9,456 nucleotides of DNA from an uncultured Bacteroidales bacterium (GTDB lineage Bacteria > Bacteroidota > Bacteroidia > Bacteroidales > Bacteroidaceae). The stretch is taken from contig CAMAMZ010000073.1 in assembly GCA_945837185.1 (NCBI GenBank), forward strand, positions 1 through 9,456. The letters run 5' to 3'. The translations under genes were made by a program, and so were the position numbers. A model generated the notes under the pieces. It worked only from the letters and a program-made list of their open reading frames with translations, did not search any database and was not told the DNA's origin. Positions 1 through 6,458 of the stretch are shown in pieces. Each line of letters starts with the position of its first letter. Position 1 is the stretch's first letter.

Positions 1-86
1 CTTTGCATAAGACAAGCGGCACCTCGGCATAACACACAAGCAAGCTTGGTGATTCTGCCCTCGGTTTGCATTGCCTTTGCATAAGA
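1..86. repeat. Direct repeat flanking an imperfect hairpin, upstream of the SH3-like gene
   Basis: The 12-mer CTTTGCATAAGA occurs at 1-12 and again at 75-86. Between them is an imperfect inverted repeat: 26-41 against 44-59 pairs at about 11 of 16 positions, centred on CAAGCTTG (41-48). CTCGG also recurs at 23-27 and 60-64 vicinity as part of CCTCGG/CCCTCGG. The second 12-mer copy contains TTTGC, as in Bacteroidetes -7 boxes. I infer a promoter-associated repeat element; the left end may extend beyond the window, so its true borders are unknown. Confidence 0.4.
72..79 (+). promoter_or_regulatory. Possible weak -7 box for the SH3-like gene
   Basis: TGCCTTTG differs from the Bacteroidetes -7 consensus TAnnTTTG at one fixed position. 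It would start transcription near 86 and give a leader of roughly 35 nt, AT-rich just before the start codon and without a Shine-Dalgarno. No clear -33 TTTG lies at the expected distance. This is a guess from position and similarity only. Confidence 0.25.
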
Positions 87-121
87 TCAACCGCATCACT
101 AATAACTTATAAATAAATAAT

Positions 122-610
122 ATGGTAAAACAAGTAATGCTGATAGCCTTGCTTTTGACAACAGGGTTGTCTGCCAACGCACAAAAGGCGCGTGTGGCTG
201 TAATCAACCAGCCGATTAGGGGAAAATACCAAACGGTGAAACCCGGAACCTATCCTATCAGCCAATCGAAAGGTGACTATTATATAATAGGTATAGGACA
301 AGAGACCGAAAAGGTGCCGAAAGGACGCTGCCAAGTAGAACTATGGGCAGCACAGGACGGGCACGGTTATCTATACGTGTCTGCCAAAGCCAAGAACGGA
401 GCCGACGTATATAAGGAAGCAGCTCCCGATGCACCCTTCCTGACCAAGCTCCCCGCTCCTGCCGACAATGATATTCCAGAGTGCTATCCTTGTTTGGGGA
501 AGACAGGTAGCTGGTATAAGATAAACGTAGACGGAAAGACTGGCTATGTAAAAGCTGGTGAAGTGGCATGGCACATCAGCGAGGCAGACTGCGCTGGTTG
601 CATCCGCTAA
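122..610 (+). CDS. Secreted SH3-like domain protein with two CxxC motifs
   Basis: A 162-residue protein of unknown specific role. Residues 1-20 form a signal peptide: a lysine, a hydrophobic run (VMLIALLLTTGL) and a likely cut after ANA20, so the mature protein should be periplasmic or surface exposed. Residues 94-151 look like a bacterial SH3 domain: a start of the type DVYKEAAPDAP, then GSWYKINVDGKTGYVKAGEV, the usual 'W-Y-K-V-x-x-x-G-x-x-G-Y-V' end. Such domains commonly bind cell-wall peptides, but no catalytic domain is present. Cysteines are C70, C121xxC124 inside the SH3 loop and C157xxC160 at the C-terminus, unusual for this fold and suggestive of disulfides or metal binding. Start chosen because ATG directly begins the signal peptide. 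The gene stands alone and ends 14 nt before a strong hairpin. Domain call is fairly sure; function unknown. Confidence 0.75.
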   Translation: MVKQVMLIALLLTTGLSANAQKARVAVINQPIRGKYQTVKPGTYPISQSKGDYYIIGIGQETEKVPKGRCQVELWAAQDGHGYLYVSAKAKNGADVYKEAAPDAPFLTKLPAPADNDIPECYPCLGKTGSWYKINVDGKTGYVKAGEVAWHISEADCAGCIR

Positions 611-623
611 CAGCCAAACACGC

Positions 624-663
624 CAAAGAGGGCTGCCCGCGAGCAAACGGGCAGCCCTCTTTG
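624..663. terminator. Bidirectional rho-independent terminator between convergent genes
   Basis: A perfect 16-bp inverted repeat, 624-639 (CAAAGAGGGCTGCCCG) against 648-663, with an 8-nt loop (CGAGCAAA). The stem is GC-rich inside and flanked by an A-run on one side and CTTT on the other, so it can end transcription both ways. It lies between the stop of the SH3-like gene (610) and the stop of the DUF4831 gene (683), as expected for a shared terminator. Confidence 0.9.
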
Positions 664-682
664 CATATGGAATGGTCCGCAA

Positions 683-1726
683 TTATTTTACCAGTGTTTC
701 GCTTTCTATCTTCTCTATGGCACCCGAAAGCGGGTTGAGGACAATGCGGCTGGTTTGCTTTTTGTTGAAAAGCTCGCCACTCAAACACTCAACCCGACCA
801 AACTGTCCGGCATAGGTTTCAATCTTTTTCAAGGGCTGACCATCATGCACCAAGGTAACCGTCATCTTCTCAGGTAAATTGACGTAGAGTCCCAGATTGT
901 CTTTTGACGTTTTCTCATTTCCAGCCTCAGCTTCGTCAACGTGTTTCTTCACTGCTACCTGTATATAATAAGGTGTGCCCGCTAAATCGTCGGCATCGAC
1001 CATGCCCAATTTGCGTGAGAAACGGAAAAGGAGCTGTTGCTGGGTTTCAGATGAAGGAACAAAGGTAAGTACCGTTTCTACTGTGTCTCGAGTGGTAACC
1101 CCCTCAAACACTTGTAGCAATGCTTTCTCCTGACGGTCGAGGTTGTCCATCATCAACTTAAGTTGTGCCCCGTCTTTAGGCATAAAGTCGGCCTGGCCAC
1201 GCGAGAGTTGCGAACGACTGTCGCGAATATCATAAATTTCTTTGGCACAGAGCTCAGCCATTTTAGCGGTACTGCCTGCCGACAAGATATCTTCATTCAT
1301 ATAGTCTTTGGCATTGAGGGCAGGCTTTCGCGGTGCCGGCACAAAAGGTTTGGGGGCAGCCGCCCTCTTGCCTGTAGCATTGATAGCAAGCAGGATGCCA
1401 CTCTCATCACGGTCCACCTCGGCAATAGTATATTTCTTGTCGAGCACCAAGGTATGCTGTTTGGCAGAGTCGGGCATAGAGGTCGCTGTCATCTTGACGT
1501 CAACGATGCGGTAGTTCTCGGCCGGTGTCTGTACCACACCTTCTTTTCGCATATAGCGATTGGCATACATAGCAAACTGACCGGGAGTATAACATTCCTT
1601 TTCTACCAACAAACTGATTCTCACAGCTGTCTTAGGCAGAAAATAGGTGGTGCCAGCCACTGTTTGTTGGGCCAAGACACCCTGACAAGCGCCTGTCAAG
1701 GCAAGCGCAACGATGAGTTTCTTCAT
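683..1726 (-). CDS. DUF4831-type exported protein
   Basis: A 347-residue protein resembling the Bacteroidetes DUF4831 family, whose function is unknown. Residues 1-19 are a signal peptide (KK, then LIVALALTGA, likely cut after VLA19), so it should act in the periplasm or outer envelope. C14 in TGAC is a poor lipobox because -3 is T, so a lipoprotein is possible but unlikely. The mature part opens with TYFLPKTAVRISLLVEKE (27-44), typical of the family, and has a proline/alanine-rich linker at 121-137 (AAAPKPFVPAPRKPA). The C-terminal half (about 210-345) is beta-rich. I chose ATG at 1726 because it directly starts the signal peptide; an in-frame TTG at 1750 would only add eight residues. It lies 36 nt downstream of nnr on the same strand, so the two are probably co-transcribed, and it ends before the shared hairpin at 624-663. 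Family call is from memory of sequence style. Confidence 0.75.
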   Translation of the reverse strand: MKKLIVALALTGACQGVLAQQTVAGTTYFLPKTAVRISLLVEKECYTPGQFAMYANRYMRKEGVVQTPAENYRIVDVKMTATSMPDSAKQHTLVLDKKYTIAEVDRDESGILLAINATGKRAAAPKPFVPAPRKPALNAKDYMNEDILSAGSTAKMAELCAKEIYDIRDSRSQLSRGQADFMPKDGAQLKLMMDNLDRQEKALLQVFEGVTTRDTVETVLTFVPSSETQQQLLFRFSRKLGMVDADDLAGTPYYIQVAVKKHVDEAEAGNEKTSKDNLGLYVNLPEKMTVTLVHDGQPLKKIETYAGQFGRVECLSGELFNKKQTSRIVLNPLSGAIEKIESETLVK

Positions 1727-1740
1727 TATCAATAGTTTTG

Positions 1741-1762
1741 TATGGTTCAAGTTTATGGTTCA
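1741..1762. repeat. Short tandem repeat in the nnr-DUF4831 gap
   Basis: TATGGTTCA occurs at 1741-1749 and 1754-1762, giving a 13-bp period. On the coding (minus) strand it reads TGAACCATA twice, starting directly after the nnr stop codon. It could be an operator-like or mRNA element acting on the downstream gene, or simply slippage. Confidence 0.45.
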
Positions 1763-3277
1763 TTAAGATAGTTTGTGGAATGCCTTCGGCAAATAGGCTA
1801 TGATATCACTGGCAACGAGGCATTCTTCACCTAACTCTGCGGCAGCCAAATCGCCAGCCAAACCATGGAGATACATGCCGAGCAAGCAGGCTTCCTCCTT
1901 TTGATAGCCACGGGCAAGCAAGGCCGTAAGAATTCCCGTCAGCACATCGCCACTACCGGCAGTGGCCATGCCCGGATTTCCCGTAGGATTGAAGATGACT
2001 TGTCCGCCAGGCGTGCATAAAGCCGAATAATGCCCTTTCAGTATGATATAGGCCTGAAGTTGGGTTGCCATCTCACTTGCCTTCTGCAGACGTTCGTAGC
2101 ATCCGTTGCTCACCATTCCCGCCATACGGTCAAGCTCGGCTGGATGGGGTGTCATAACCATATGCTTGGGCAACTGTTGCATCCAGGCTCTGTGATTGCC
2201 CAAAATGTTAAGAGCATCGGCATCTGCCACCACCGAACATTGCGTGCGCCGCAACTGGGCTATCAAGGCAATGGCCGTATTCTCATGTTTGCCCAACCCG
2301 GGGCCTATGCCAAGTGCGTCATAGTCTTCCGTTCCTACAGCTTCTGAAAAATAAGTCTCTTCATGGTCCATTTGCATGACAGCTTCGGGCACAGCAATCT
2401 GCATGATATCGTAGTTTCTGCGAGGCGTATGCACCGTAAGTTTACCCGCTCCGGAACGCAAACAGGCTTTGGCTGCCAAGATGGCTGCCCCCGACATGCC
2501 ATAAGAGCCCGCCACCAACAACACATGTCCCATGTCACCTTTATGCGCAAAGGCATCGCGGCGGCGCAGCAGGCTTCGTATTTCATCTTCTTCCACAATA
2601 CGATAACGGCTATCGGTATGGGCGATATAGTCGGGCGAGAGATGGATGTCGAGCACTTGCAGTTCGCCTATATAAGGCTGGTTGTCGGCAAACATCATAG
2701 CCAACTTACGTTGTTGGAAGGTGAGCGTCAGGGTGGCCCGGACGATATTGGCCCTGATGCTGTAAGTATTGTCTTCAGGCATCAGACCAGAGGGCAGGTC
2801 GATACTCACCACCTGTGCACGACTTTGGTTGATGTATTTCACCAAGGAAGAGAAGCCTCCGGAAAGCGGTTTGTTCAGCCCAGAGCCAAAAAGGCCGTCA
2901 ACTACCAGCGTCTGTTCATTGAGTACCGGTGGGTCGAAGTTTACCGTGACCTCAACAAACTGTCCCAATCGTTTGCAGGCAAGTAACCGTTGCTTGTTGG
3001 CAGCACAGTCGGCGGTGAGGTTGTTGCGGATATTAAAAAGATAGACCGAAACCTTATAACCCTGTTCTGCCAGCAGACGGGCTACAGCCAACGCATCGCC
3101 ACCATTGTTGCCAGGACCTGCAAACACTACAATGGGGACGACAGACGACCAGCGATTGGTGATGACTCCCACCAAAGCCCTTGCCGCCCGCTCCATCAGG
3201 TCGAGGCTGCGTATGGGTTCATGCTCTATAGTATACTTGTCGAGCTCGCTTATCTGTGTTCTTGTGAATATCTTCAT
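1763..3277 (-). CDS. nnr: Bifunctional ADP-dependent NAD(P)H-hydrate dehydratase / NAD(P)H-hydrate epimerase
   Basis: A 504-residue metabolite-repair enzyme in the cytoplasm. It restores NADH/NADPH from their hydrated forms (NADHX, NADPHX). The N-terminal half (about 1-220) is the YjeF_N epimerase, which interconverts R and S hydrates: GPGNNGGD at 54-61, VVDGLFGSGLNKP at 125-137 and SIDLPSG at 158-164. The C-terminal half (about 230-500) is the ribokinase-like dehydratase, which uses ADP to remove water: KGDMGHVLLVAGSYG 246-260, GIGPGLG 323-329, DADALN 352-357, TPHPAE 376-381, ILKG 412-415 and the nucleotide/catalytic stretch TAGSGDVLTG 439-448. All expected motifs are intact and the length matches the family. 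The reading frame stays open upstream to 3607, but that extension overlaps hpt and the divergent promoter and looks nothing like the family; ATG at 3277 begins the usual MKIFTRTQISELDKYTIE. First gene of a leftward pair with the DUF4831 gene. Confidence 0.95.
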   Translation of the reverse strand: MKIFTRTQISELDKYTIEHEPIRSLDLMERAARALVGVITNRWSSVVPIVVFAGPGNNGGDALAVARLLAEQGYKVSVYLFNIRNNLTADCAANKQRLLACKRLGQFVEVTVNFDPPVLNEQTLVVDGLFGSGLNKPLSGGFSSLVKYINQSRAQVVSIDLPSGLMPEDNTYSIRANIVRATLTLTFQQRKLAMMFADNQPYIGELQVLDIHLSPDYIAHTDSRYRIVEEDEIRSLLRRRDAFAHKGDMGHVLLVAGSYGMSGAAILAAKACLRSGAGKLTVHTPRRNYDIMQIAVPEAVMQMDHEETYFSEAVGTEDYDALGIGPGLGKHENTAIALIAQLRRTQCSVVADADALNILGNHRAWMQQLPKHMVMTPHPAELDRMAGMVSNGCYERLQKASEMATQLQAYIILKGHYSALCTPGGQVIFNPTGNPGMATAGSGDVLTGILTALLARGYQKEEACLLGMYLHGLAGDLAAAELGEECLVASDIIAYLPKAFHKLS

Positions 3278-3285
3278 AACGGCGA

Positions 3286-3293
3286 CAAAAATA
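3286..3293 (-). promoter_or_regulatory. Candidate -7 box for nnr
   Basis: On the minus strand this reads TATTTTTG, a match to the Bacteroidetes -7 consensus TAnnTTTG. Transcription would begin only a few nucleotides before the nnr ATG at 3277, implying an almost leaderless mRNA, or else the true promoter lies farther upstream. No clear -33 TTTG is visible. Confidence 0.4.
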
Positions 3294-3336
3294 CGAAATA
3301 AATACTGAAAAACGTAGTTGTTTGCTATATTTTTTG

Positions 3337-3344
3337 TAATTTTG
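3337..3344 (+). promoter_or_regulatory. -7 box for the hpt-adk-obgE-pgeF-M23 operon
   Basis: TAATTTTG matches TAnnTTTG exactly and is preceded by a T-run. It sits 29 nt before the hpt ATG (3374), giving a leader of roughly 20-25 nt rich in A and without a Shine-Dalgarno. TTTG at 3321-3324 is closer than a normal -33 element. The 16-mer ending here recurs exactly at 9237-9252. Confidence 0.6.
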
Positions 3345-3373
3345 TCGGCAAGAAAAAGCAAAAACCAACACCT

Positions 3374-3907
3374 ATGCAGACCCTCACTATTAAGGACAAG
3401 ACTTTTGCGCTCTTTATCCCAGAGACTGAAATCAAGCAACGGGTGGCTGCGGTGGCACAGCGGATTGATCAAGACATGGCGGGCCGTACGCCCCTTTTTC
3501 TGGTAGTGTTGAACGGTGCCTTCATGTTTGCTGCTGACTTGGTGCGCATGATTTCTGTGCCTTGCGAGGTGAGTTTCATTAAGTTGGCTTCCTACCAAGG
3601 CACCCATTCTTCAGGTGCGGTAACGGAAGTAATAGGATTGCATACGGATTTGCAGGGAAGGGATGTGATTATTGTGGAAGACATCGTGGATACAGGACTC
3701 ACCATGCGGCATCTCTTAGACAAGTTGGCCACCCTGCAGCCGGCCTCGCTACAGGTATGTACCTTGCTGCTGAAACCAGGCAAACTGCAAACGCCGTTAG
3801 ACCTGCGCTATGTGGCAATGGAAATTCCAAACGATTTTATTGTGGGCTACGGACTTGACTACGACGAGCAGGGACGCAACCTAAAAGATATTTATACACT
3901 TACATAA
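3374..3907 (+). CDS. hpt: Hypoxanthine phosphoribosyltransferase
   Basis: A 177-residue cytoplasmic purine-salvage enzyme that joins hypoxanthine (and usually guanine) to PRPP, giving IMP or GMP and pyrophosphate. It is a type I phosphoribosyltransferase: LNGAF at 46-50 forms the PPi loop, SYQG at 73-76 lies in the mobile active-site loop, VEDIVDTGLTM at 101-111 is the PRPP loop with the E102-D103 acidic pair and catalytic-site D106, and DFIVGYGLDYDE at 154-165 is the base-binding hood. Length is normal. The start is the first ATG after an A-rich leader; no Shine-Dalgarno is seen, which is usual in Bacteroidetes. It leads the rightward operon, four nucleotides before adk, so salvage of IMP/GMP and adenylate balance are probably expressed together. 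Substrate choice between hypoxanthine and guanine cannot be read from sequence alone. Confidence 0.95.
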   Translation: MQTLTIKDKTFALFIPETEIKQRVAAVAQRIDQDMAGRTPLFLVVLNGAFMFAADLVRMISVPCEVSFIKLASYQGTHSSGAVTEVIGLHTDLQGRDVIIVEDIVDTGLTMRHLLDKLATLQPASLQVCTLLLKPGKLQTPLDLRYVAMEIPNDFIVGYGLDYDEQGRNLKDIYTLT

Positions 3908-3911
3908 CGAC

Positions 3912-4484
3912 ATGAAAAATATTGTAATTTTCGGTGCTCCAGGCTCAGGCAAGGGCACACAGAGCGACAAGATGATTGCCAAGTATGGTTTTGAACATAT
4001 CTCTACTGGTGATGTATTGCGCAACGAGATTAAGAACGGTACAGAGCTGGGCGTTACAGCCAAGCGCTTCATTGACCAGGGACAGCTTATCCCCGACGAG
4101 TTGATGATTGACATTCTGGCCAGTGTTTACGATAGCTTTGGCAAGGAGCACAAAGGGGTTATTTTCGACGGATTCCCCCGCACCATTCCGCAAGCTGAAG
4201 CGCTGAAGACAATGTTGGCGACACGCGGACACAAGGTGGCTGCTATGATTGAGTTGGATGTGCCCGAAGAAGAGTTGATGAAGCGATTGCTGCTCCGCGG
4301 CCAAATGAGCGGCAGAAGCGACGACAATGAAGAAACCATACAGAAGCGCCTCACCGTTTACCACAACCAAACAGCTCCGCTGATTGCTTGGTATGCCAAC
4401 GAGGGTATTCATCACCATATCAATGGCTTGGGAGAACTGGACCGTATCTTCAGTGACATCTGTAGCGTGATTGACCAATTGTAA
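3912..4484 (+). CDS. adk: Adenylate kinase (short-LID form)
   Basis: A 190-residue cytoplasmic kinase that interconverts ATP + AMP and 2 ADP. Seen in order: the P-loop GAPGSGKGT at 8-16, the AMP-binding stretch HISTGDVLRNE at 29-39, DGFPRTIPQAEAL at 86-98 and the LID region RLLLRGQMSGRSDDN at 125-139 with its arginines. The LID is short: the extra LID segment that makes the E. coli enzyme 214 residues, and the four-cysteine zinc site of Gram-positive forms, are absent. This matches the short bacterial class. It follows hpt by 4 nt and precedes obgE by 3 nt, with no Shine-Dalgarno, so translation is likely coupled or leader-independent. No missing key residue is seen. Confidence 0.96.
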   Translation: MKNIVIFGAPGSGKGTQSDKMIAKYGFEHISTGDVLRNEIKNGTELGVTAKRFIDQGQLIPDELMIDILASVYDSFGKEHKGVIFDGFPRTIPQAEALKTMLATRGHKVAAMIELDVPEEELMKRLLLRGQMSGRSDDNEETIQKRLTVYHNQTAPLIAWYANEGIHHHINGLGELDRIFSDICSVIDQL

Positions 4485-4487
4485 TCT

Positions 4488-5666
4488 ATGGCAGAATCGA
4501 ATTTCGTAGACTACGTGAAGATTTACTGCCGCTCTGGAAAGGGCGGCAGAGGCTCCATGCACCTGCGCCACGTGAAGTATAATCCCAACGGAGGGCCGGA
4601 TGGGGGCGACGGTGGCAAGGGAGGAAGCATCTACTTGCGGGGAAACCATAACTACTGGACTTTGTTGCACCTGAAATACCAGCGGCATGTGTTTGCCGAA
4701 CATGGTGGCAATGGCGGCAGAGACAAGTGTCACGGCACGGATGGCAAGGATATGTATATCGACGTGCCATGCGGAACGGTGGTATACAATGCTGAAAACG
4801 GCAAGTATGTGTGCGATGTAACCTACGATGGACAAGAGGTTCTGCTCCTGAAAGGAGGGAAAGGCGGACTGGGAAACTTTCAATTCCGGACGGCTACGAA
4901 CCAGGCGCCTCGTTACGCGCAGCCGGGAGAACCCATGGAGGAGATGACGGTTATCCTGGAACTGAAACTATTGGCCGACGTGGGCTTGGTAGGCTTCCCA
5001 AATGCTGGTAAGTCGACCTTGCTTTCCTCGCTGTCGAGTGCCCGACCCAAGATAGCCAACTATCCCTTTACCACACTCGAACCTTCATTGGGCATTGTGG
5101 GCTATCACGACCAGCAATCGTTTGTCATGGCCGACATTCCTGGCATCATCGAGGGTGCCAGCGAAGGCAAGGGATTGGGGTTGCGCTTCCTGCGACATAT
5201 TGAGCGCAACTCTTTGTTGCTTTTCATGGTGCCGGGCGACACGGACGACATAAAAAAGGAATATGAGATATTGCTCCGCGAATTGGAGCAGTTTAATCCC
5301 GAAATGCTTGACAAGCATAGGGTGTTGGCCGTAACAAAATGCGACCTGCTCGACGAGGAACTGATAGAGATGCTTCGCGAGCACCTGCCAGACGACCTGC
5401 CTGTGGTGTTCATCTCTGCTGTAACAGGACAGGGATTGAACGAGCTCAAGGATGTGTTGTGGCGTGAACTGAACAGCGAAAGCAACAAACTGCAGGACAT
5501 CATGGCGGAAGACACCCTCGTTCACCGCGACAAAGACATGAAAGTTTTTGCCTCGGAAATGGAAGATGAGGGCGAAGACATGGACGTGGTATACCTCGAC
5601 GAAGAAGATATTGAAGATTTGGAAGACTTTGAATATGATGAGGGAGAGGAGGAGTGGAATGGCTAA
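4488..5666 (+). CDS. obgE: Obg-family GTPase with acidic tail
   Basis: A 392-residue GTPase that associates with the large ribosomal subunit and is tied to ribosome assembly and stress signalling. Residues 1-158 are the glycine-rich Obg fold (GKGGRGSMHLRH, GGPDGGDGGKGGS, GGKGGLGN). The G domain has G1 GFPNAGKST 169-177, the switch-I threonines PFTTLEP 193-199, G3 DIPGIIEGASEGKGLG 216-231, G4 TKCD 283-286 and G5 SA 310-311. G4 is TKCD rather than the textbook NKxD. After about 335 there is no OCT domain as in Bacillus Obg; instead an acidic tail (357-389) has 21 Asp/Glu in 33 residues and ends EEEWNG. The start lies 3 nt after adk. The last codons overlap pgeF by 8 nt, and the glutamate/glycine codons of the tail make a perfect AGGAGG for pgeF. 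Confidence 0.95.
   Translation: MAESNFVDYVKIYCRSGKGGRGSMHLRHVKYNPNGGPDGGDGGKGGSIYLRGNHNYWTLLHLKYQRHVFAEHGGNGGRDKCHGTDGKDMYIDVPCGTVVYNAENGKYVCDVTYDGQEVLLLKGGKGGLGNFQFRTATNQAPRYAQPGEPMEEMTVILELKLLADVGLVGFPNAGKSTLLSSLSSARPKIANYPFTTLEPSLGIVGYHDQQSFVMADIPGIIEGASEGKGLGLRFLRHIERNSLLLFMVPGDTDDIKKEYEILLRELEQFNPEMLDKHRVLAVTKCDLLDEELIEMLREHLPDDLPVVFISAVTGQGLNELKDVLWRELNSESNKLQDIMAEDTLVHRDKDMKVFASEMEDEGEDMDVVYLDEEDIEDLEDFEYDEGEEEWNG
5647..5652 (+). promoter_or_regulatory. Shine-Dalgarno for pgeF inside obgE
   Basis: AGGAGG lies 6 nt before the pgeF ATG at 5659 and inside the last glutamate codons of obgE. It decides the pgeF start over the longer open frame from 5548 and points to translational coupling. 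It stands out because the other genes of this operon lack such a site. Confidence 0.8.
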
Positions 5667-6444
5667 TCCGGTTCTGCTCACCTACCCTACAGCATCACCC
5701 AAAGTCAAGGCTTTCTCTACCACACGATGTGGCGGCGTGAGCGAAGGGGAATATGGTTCCTTTAACATCAACCCGTTTTGTGGCGATGCGCCACAAGCCG
5801 TGCAACACAACACGGAGGCTTTGACCACGGCATTGCAGATTTGTCCACAACACCTGATTCTGCCACACCAAGTGCATGGCATTGAGGTGCGACAGGTGGC
5901 TGAAGATTTTTTTGGCTTGTCGCCCTACACACAGCAACTGTTATTGGACGGGGTGGACGCAGTAATCACCTCTGTGAAAAGGGTATGTATCGGAGTGTCT
6001 ACAGCCGACTGCATCCCTGTGTTGCTCTATGAACCTAAACGGATGGTGGCAGGTGCCGTGCATGCCGGATGGCGAGGAACGCTACAACGTATAACGCAAA
6101 AAACTATCACGGAGATGCGTGCCGCCTTTCATATAGACATTGCCGCGCTGCATGCCATCATTGGTCCTGGCATCTCTACCACGCATTTTGAGGTAGGGCA
6201 AGAGGTTTACGACCAGTTTGTGGAGGCTGGGTTCGACCTTACCGATACTGCTGAATGGAAAGAGAAGTGGCATATCAACCTGGTGGAGATGAACCGCAAA
6301 CAGCTGGTGGAAGCTGGAATACCTGCCACACAAATTCATTGTGCCAACCGCTGCACCTATGACGAAGCAGATATGTTTTTTTCTGCAAGACGCCAAGGAA
6401 CAGCATCAGGACGTATCTATACGGGAATCTTACTAAATGACTAA
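5659..6444 (+). CDS. pgeF: PgeF/YfiH-family (laccase-domain) purine nucleoside / peptidoglycan-editing protein
   Basis: A 261-residue protein of the Cu-oxidase_4 / YfiH family. Members are described as multi-activity purine nucleoside enzymes (phosphorylase, adenosine deaminase, MTA phosphorylase) and, in E. coli, as the peptidoglycan-editing factor PgeF; which role applies here cannot be told. The His-Cys-His active site is visible: H73 in LPHQVHG, C118 in STADCIP and H135 in AVHAGWRG. Other family marks are FSTTRCGGVSEG 19-30, IIGPGIS 167-173, CTY 232-234 and FFSARRQGTASGR 240-252. Start: ATG 5659, with AGGAGG 6 nt upstream, gives MANPVLLTYP, the expected family start; the frame is open back to 5548 but that part is antisense-like shadow of the obgE tail. 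It overlaps obgE by 8 nt and the M23 gene follows 14 nt later, which fits either an envelope or a purine role. Confidence 0.92.
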   Translation: MANPVLLTYPTASPKVKAFSTTRCGGVSEGEYGSFNINPFCGDAPQAVQHNTEALTTALQICPQHLILPHQVHGIEVRQVAEDFFGLSPYTQQLLLDGVDAVITSVKRVCIGVSTADCIPVLLYEPKRMVAGAVHAGWRGTLQRITQKTITEMRAAFHIDIAALHAIIGPGISTTHFEVGQEVYDQFVEAGFDLTDTAEWKEKWHINLVEMNRKQLVEAGIPATQIHCANRCTYDEADMFFSARRQGTASGRIYTGILLND

Positions 6445-6458
6445 CTGCCAATATATAC

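Noticed and set aside
1684..1689. C14 of the DUF4831 protein as a lipobox cysteine
   Set aside because: The TGAC context lacks the usual Leu at -3 and the hydrophobic stretch before it would be very short; a normal signal-peptidase cut after VLA fits better.
1163..1735. Antisense frame (190 residues) opposite the DUF4831 gene
   Set aside because: The sense strand has a signal peptide, terminator and operon context; the antisense has none.
3278..3607. 110-residue N-terminal extension of the nnr frame
   Set aside because: It runs through the divergent promoter and the antisense of hpt and does not look like the family; ATG 3277 gives the normal start.
3945..4883. Long antisense frame (312 residues) opposite adk and obgE
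   Set aside because: Both sense genes have full family motifs; the antisense product resembles nothing and spans a gene junction.
5548..5658. 37-residue N-terminal extension of the pgeF frame
   Set aside because: It is the obgE tail read in another frame; AGGAGG and the family start point to ATG 5659.
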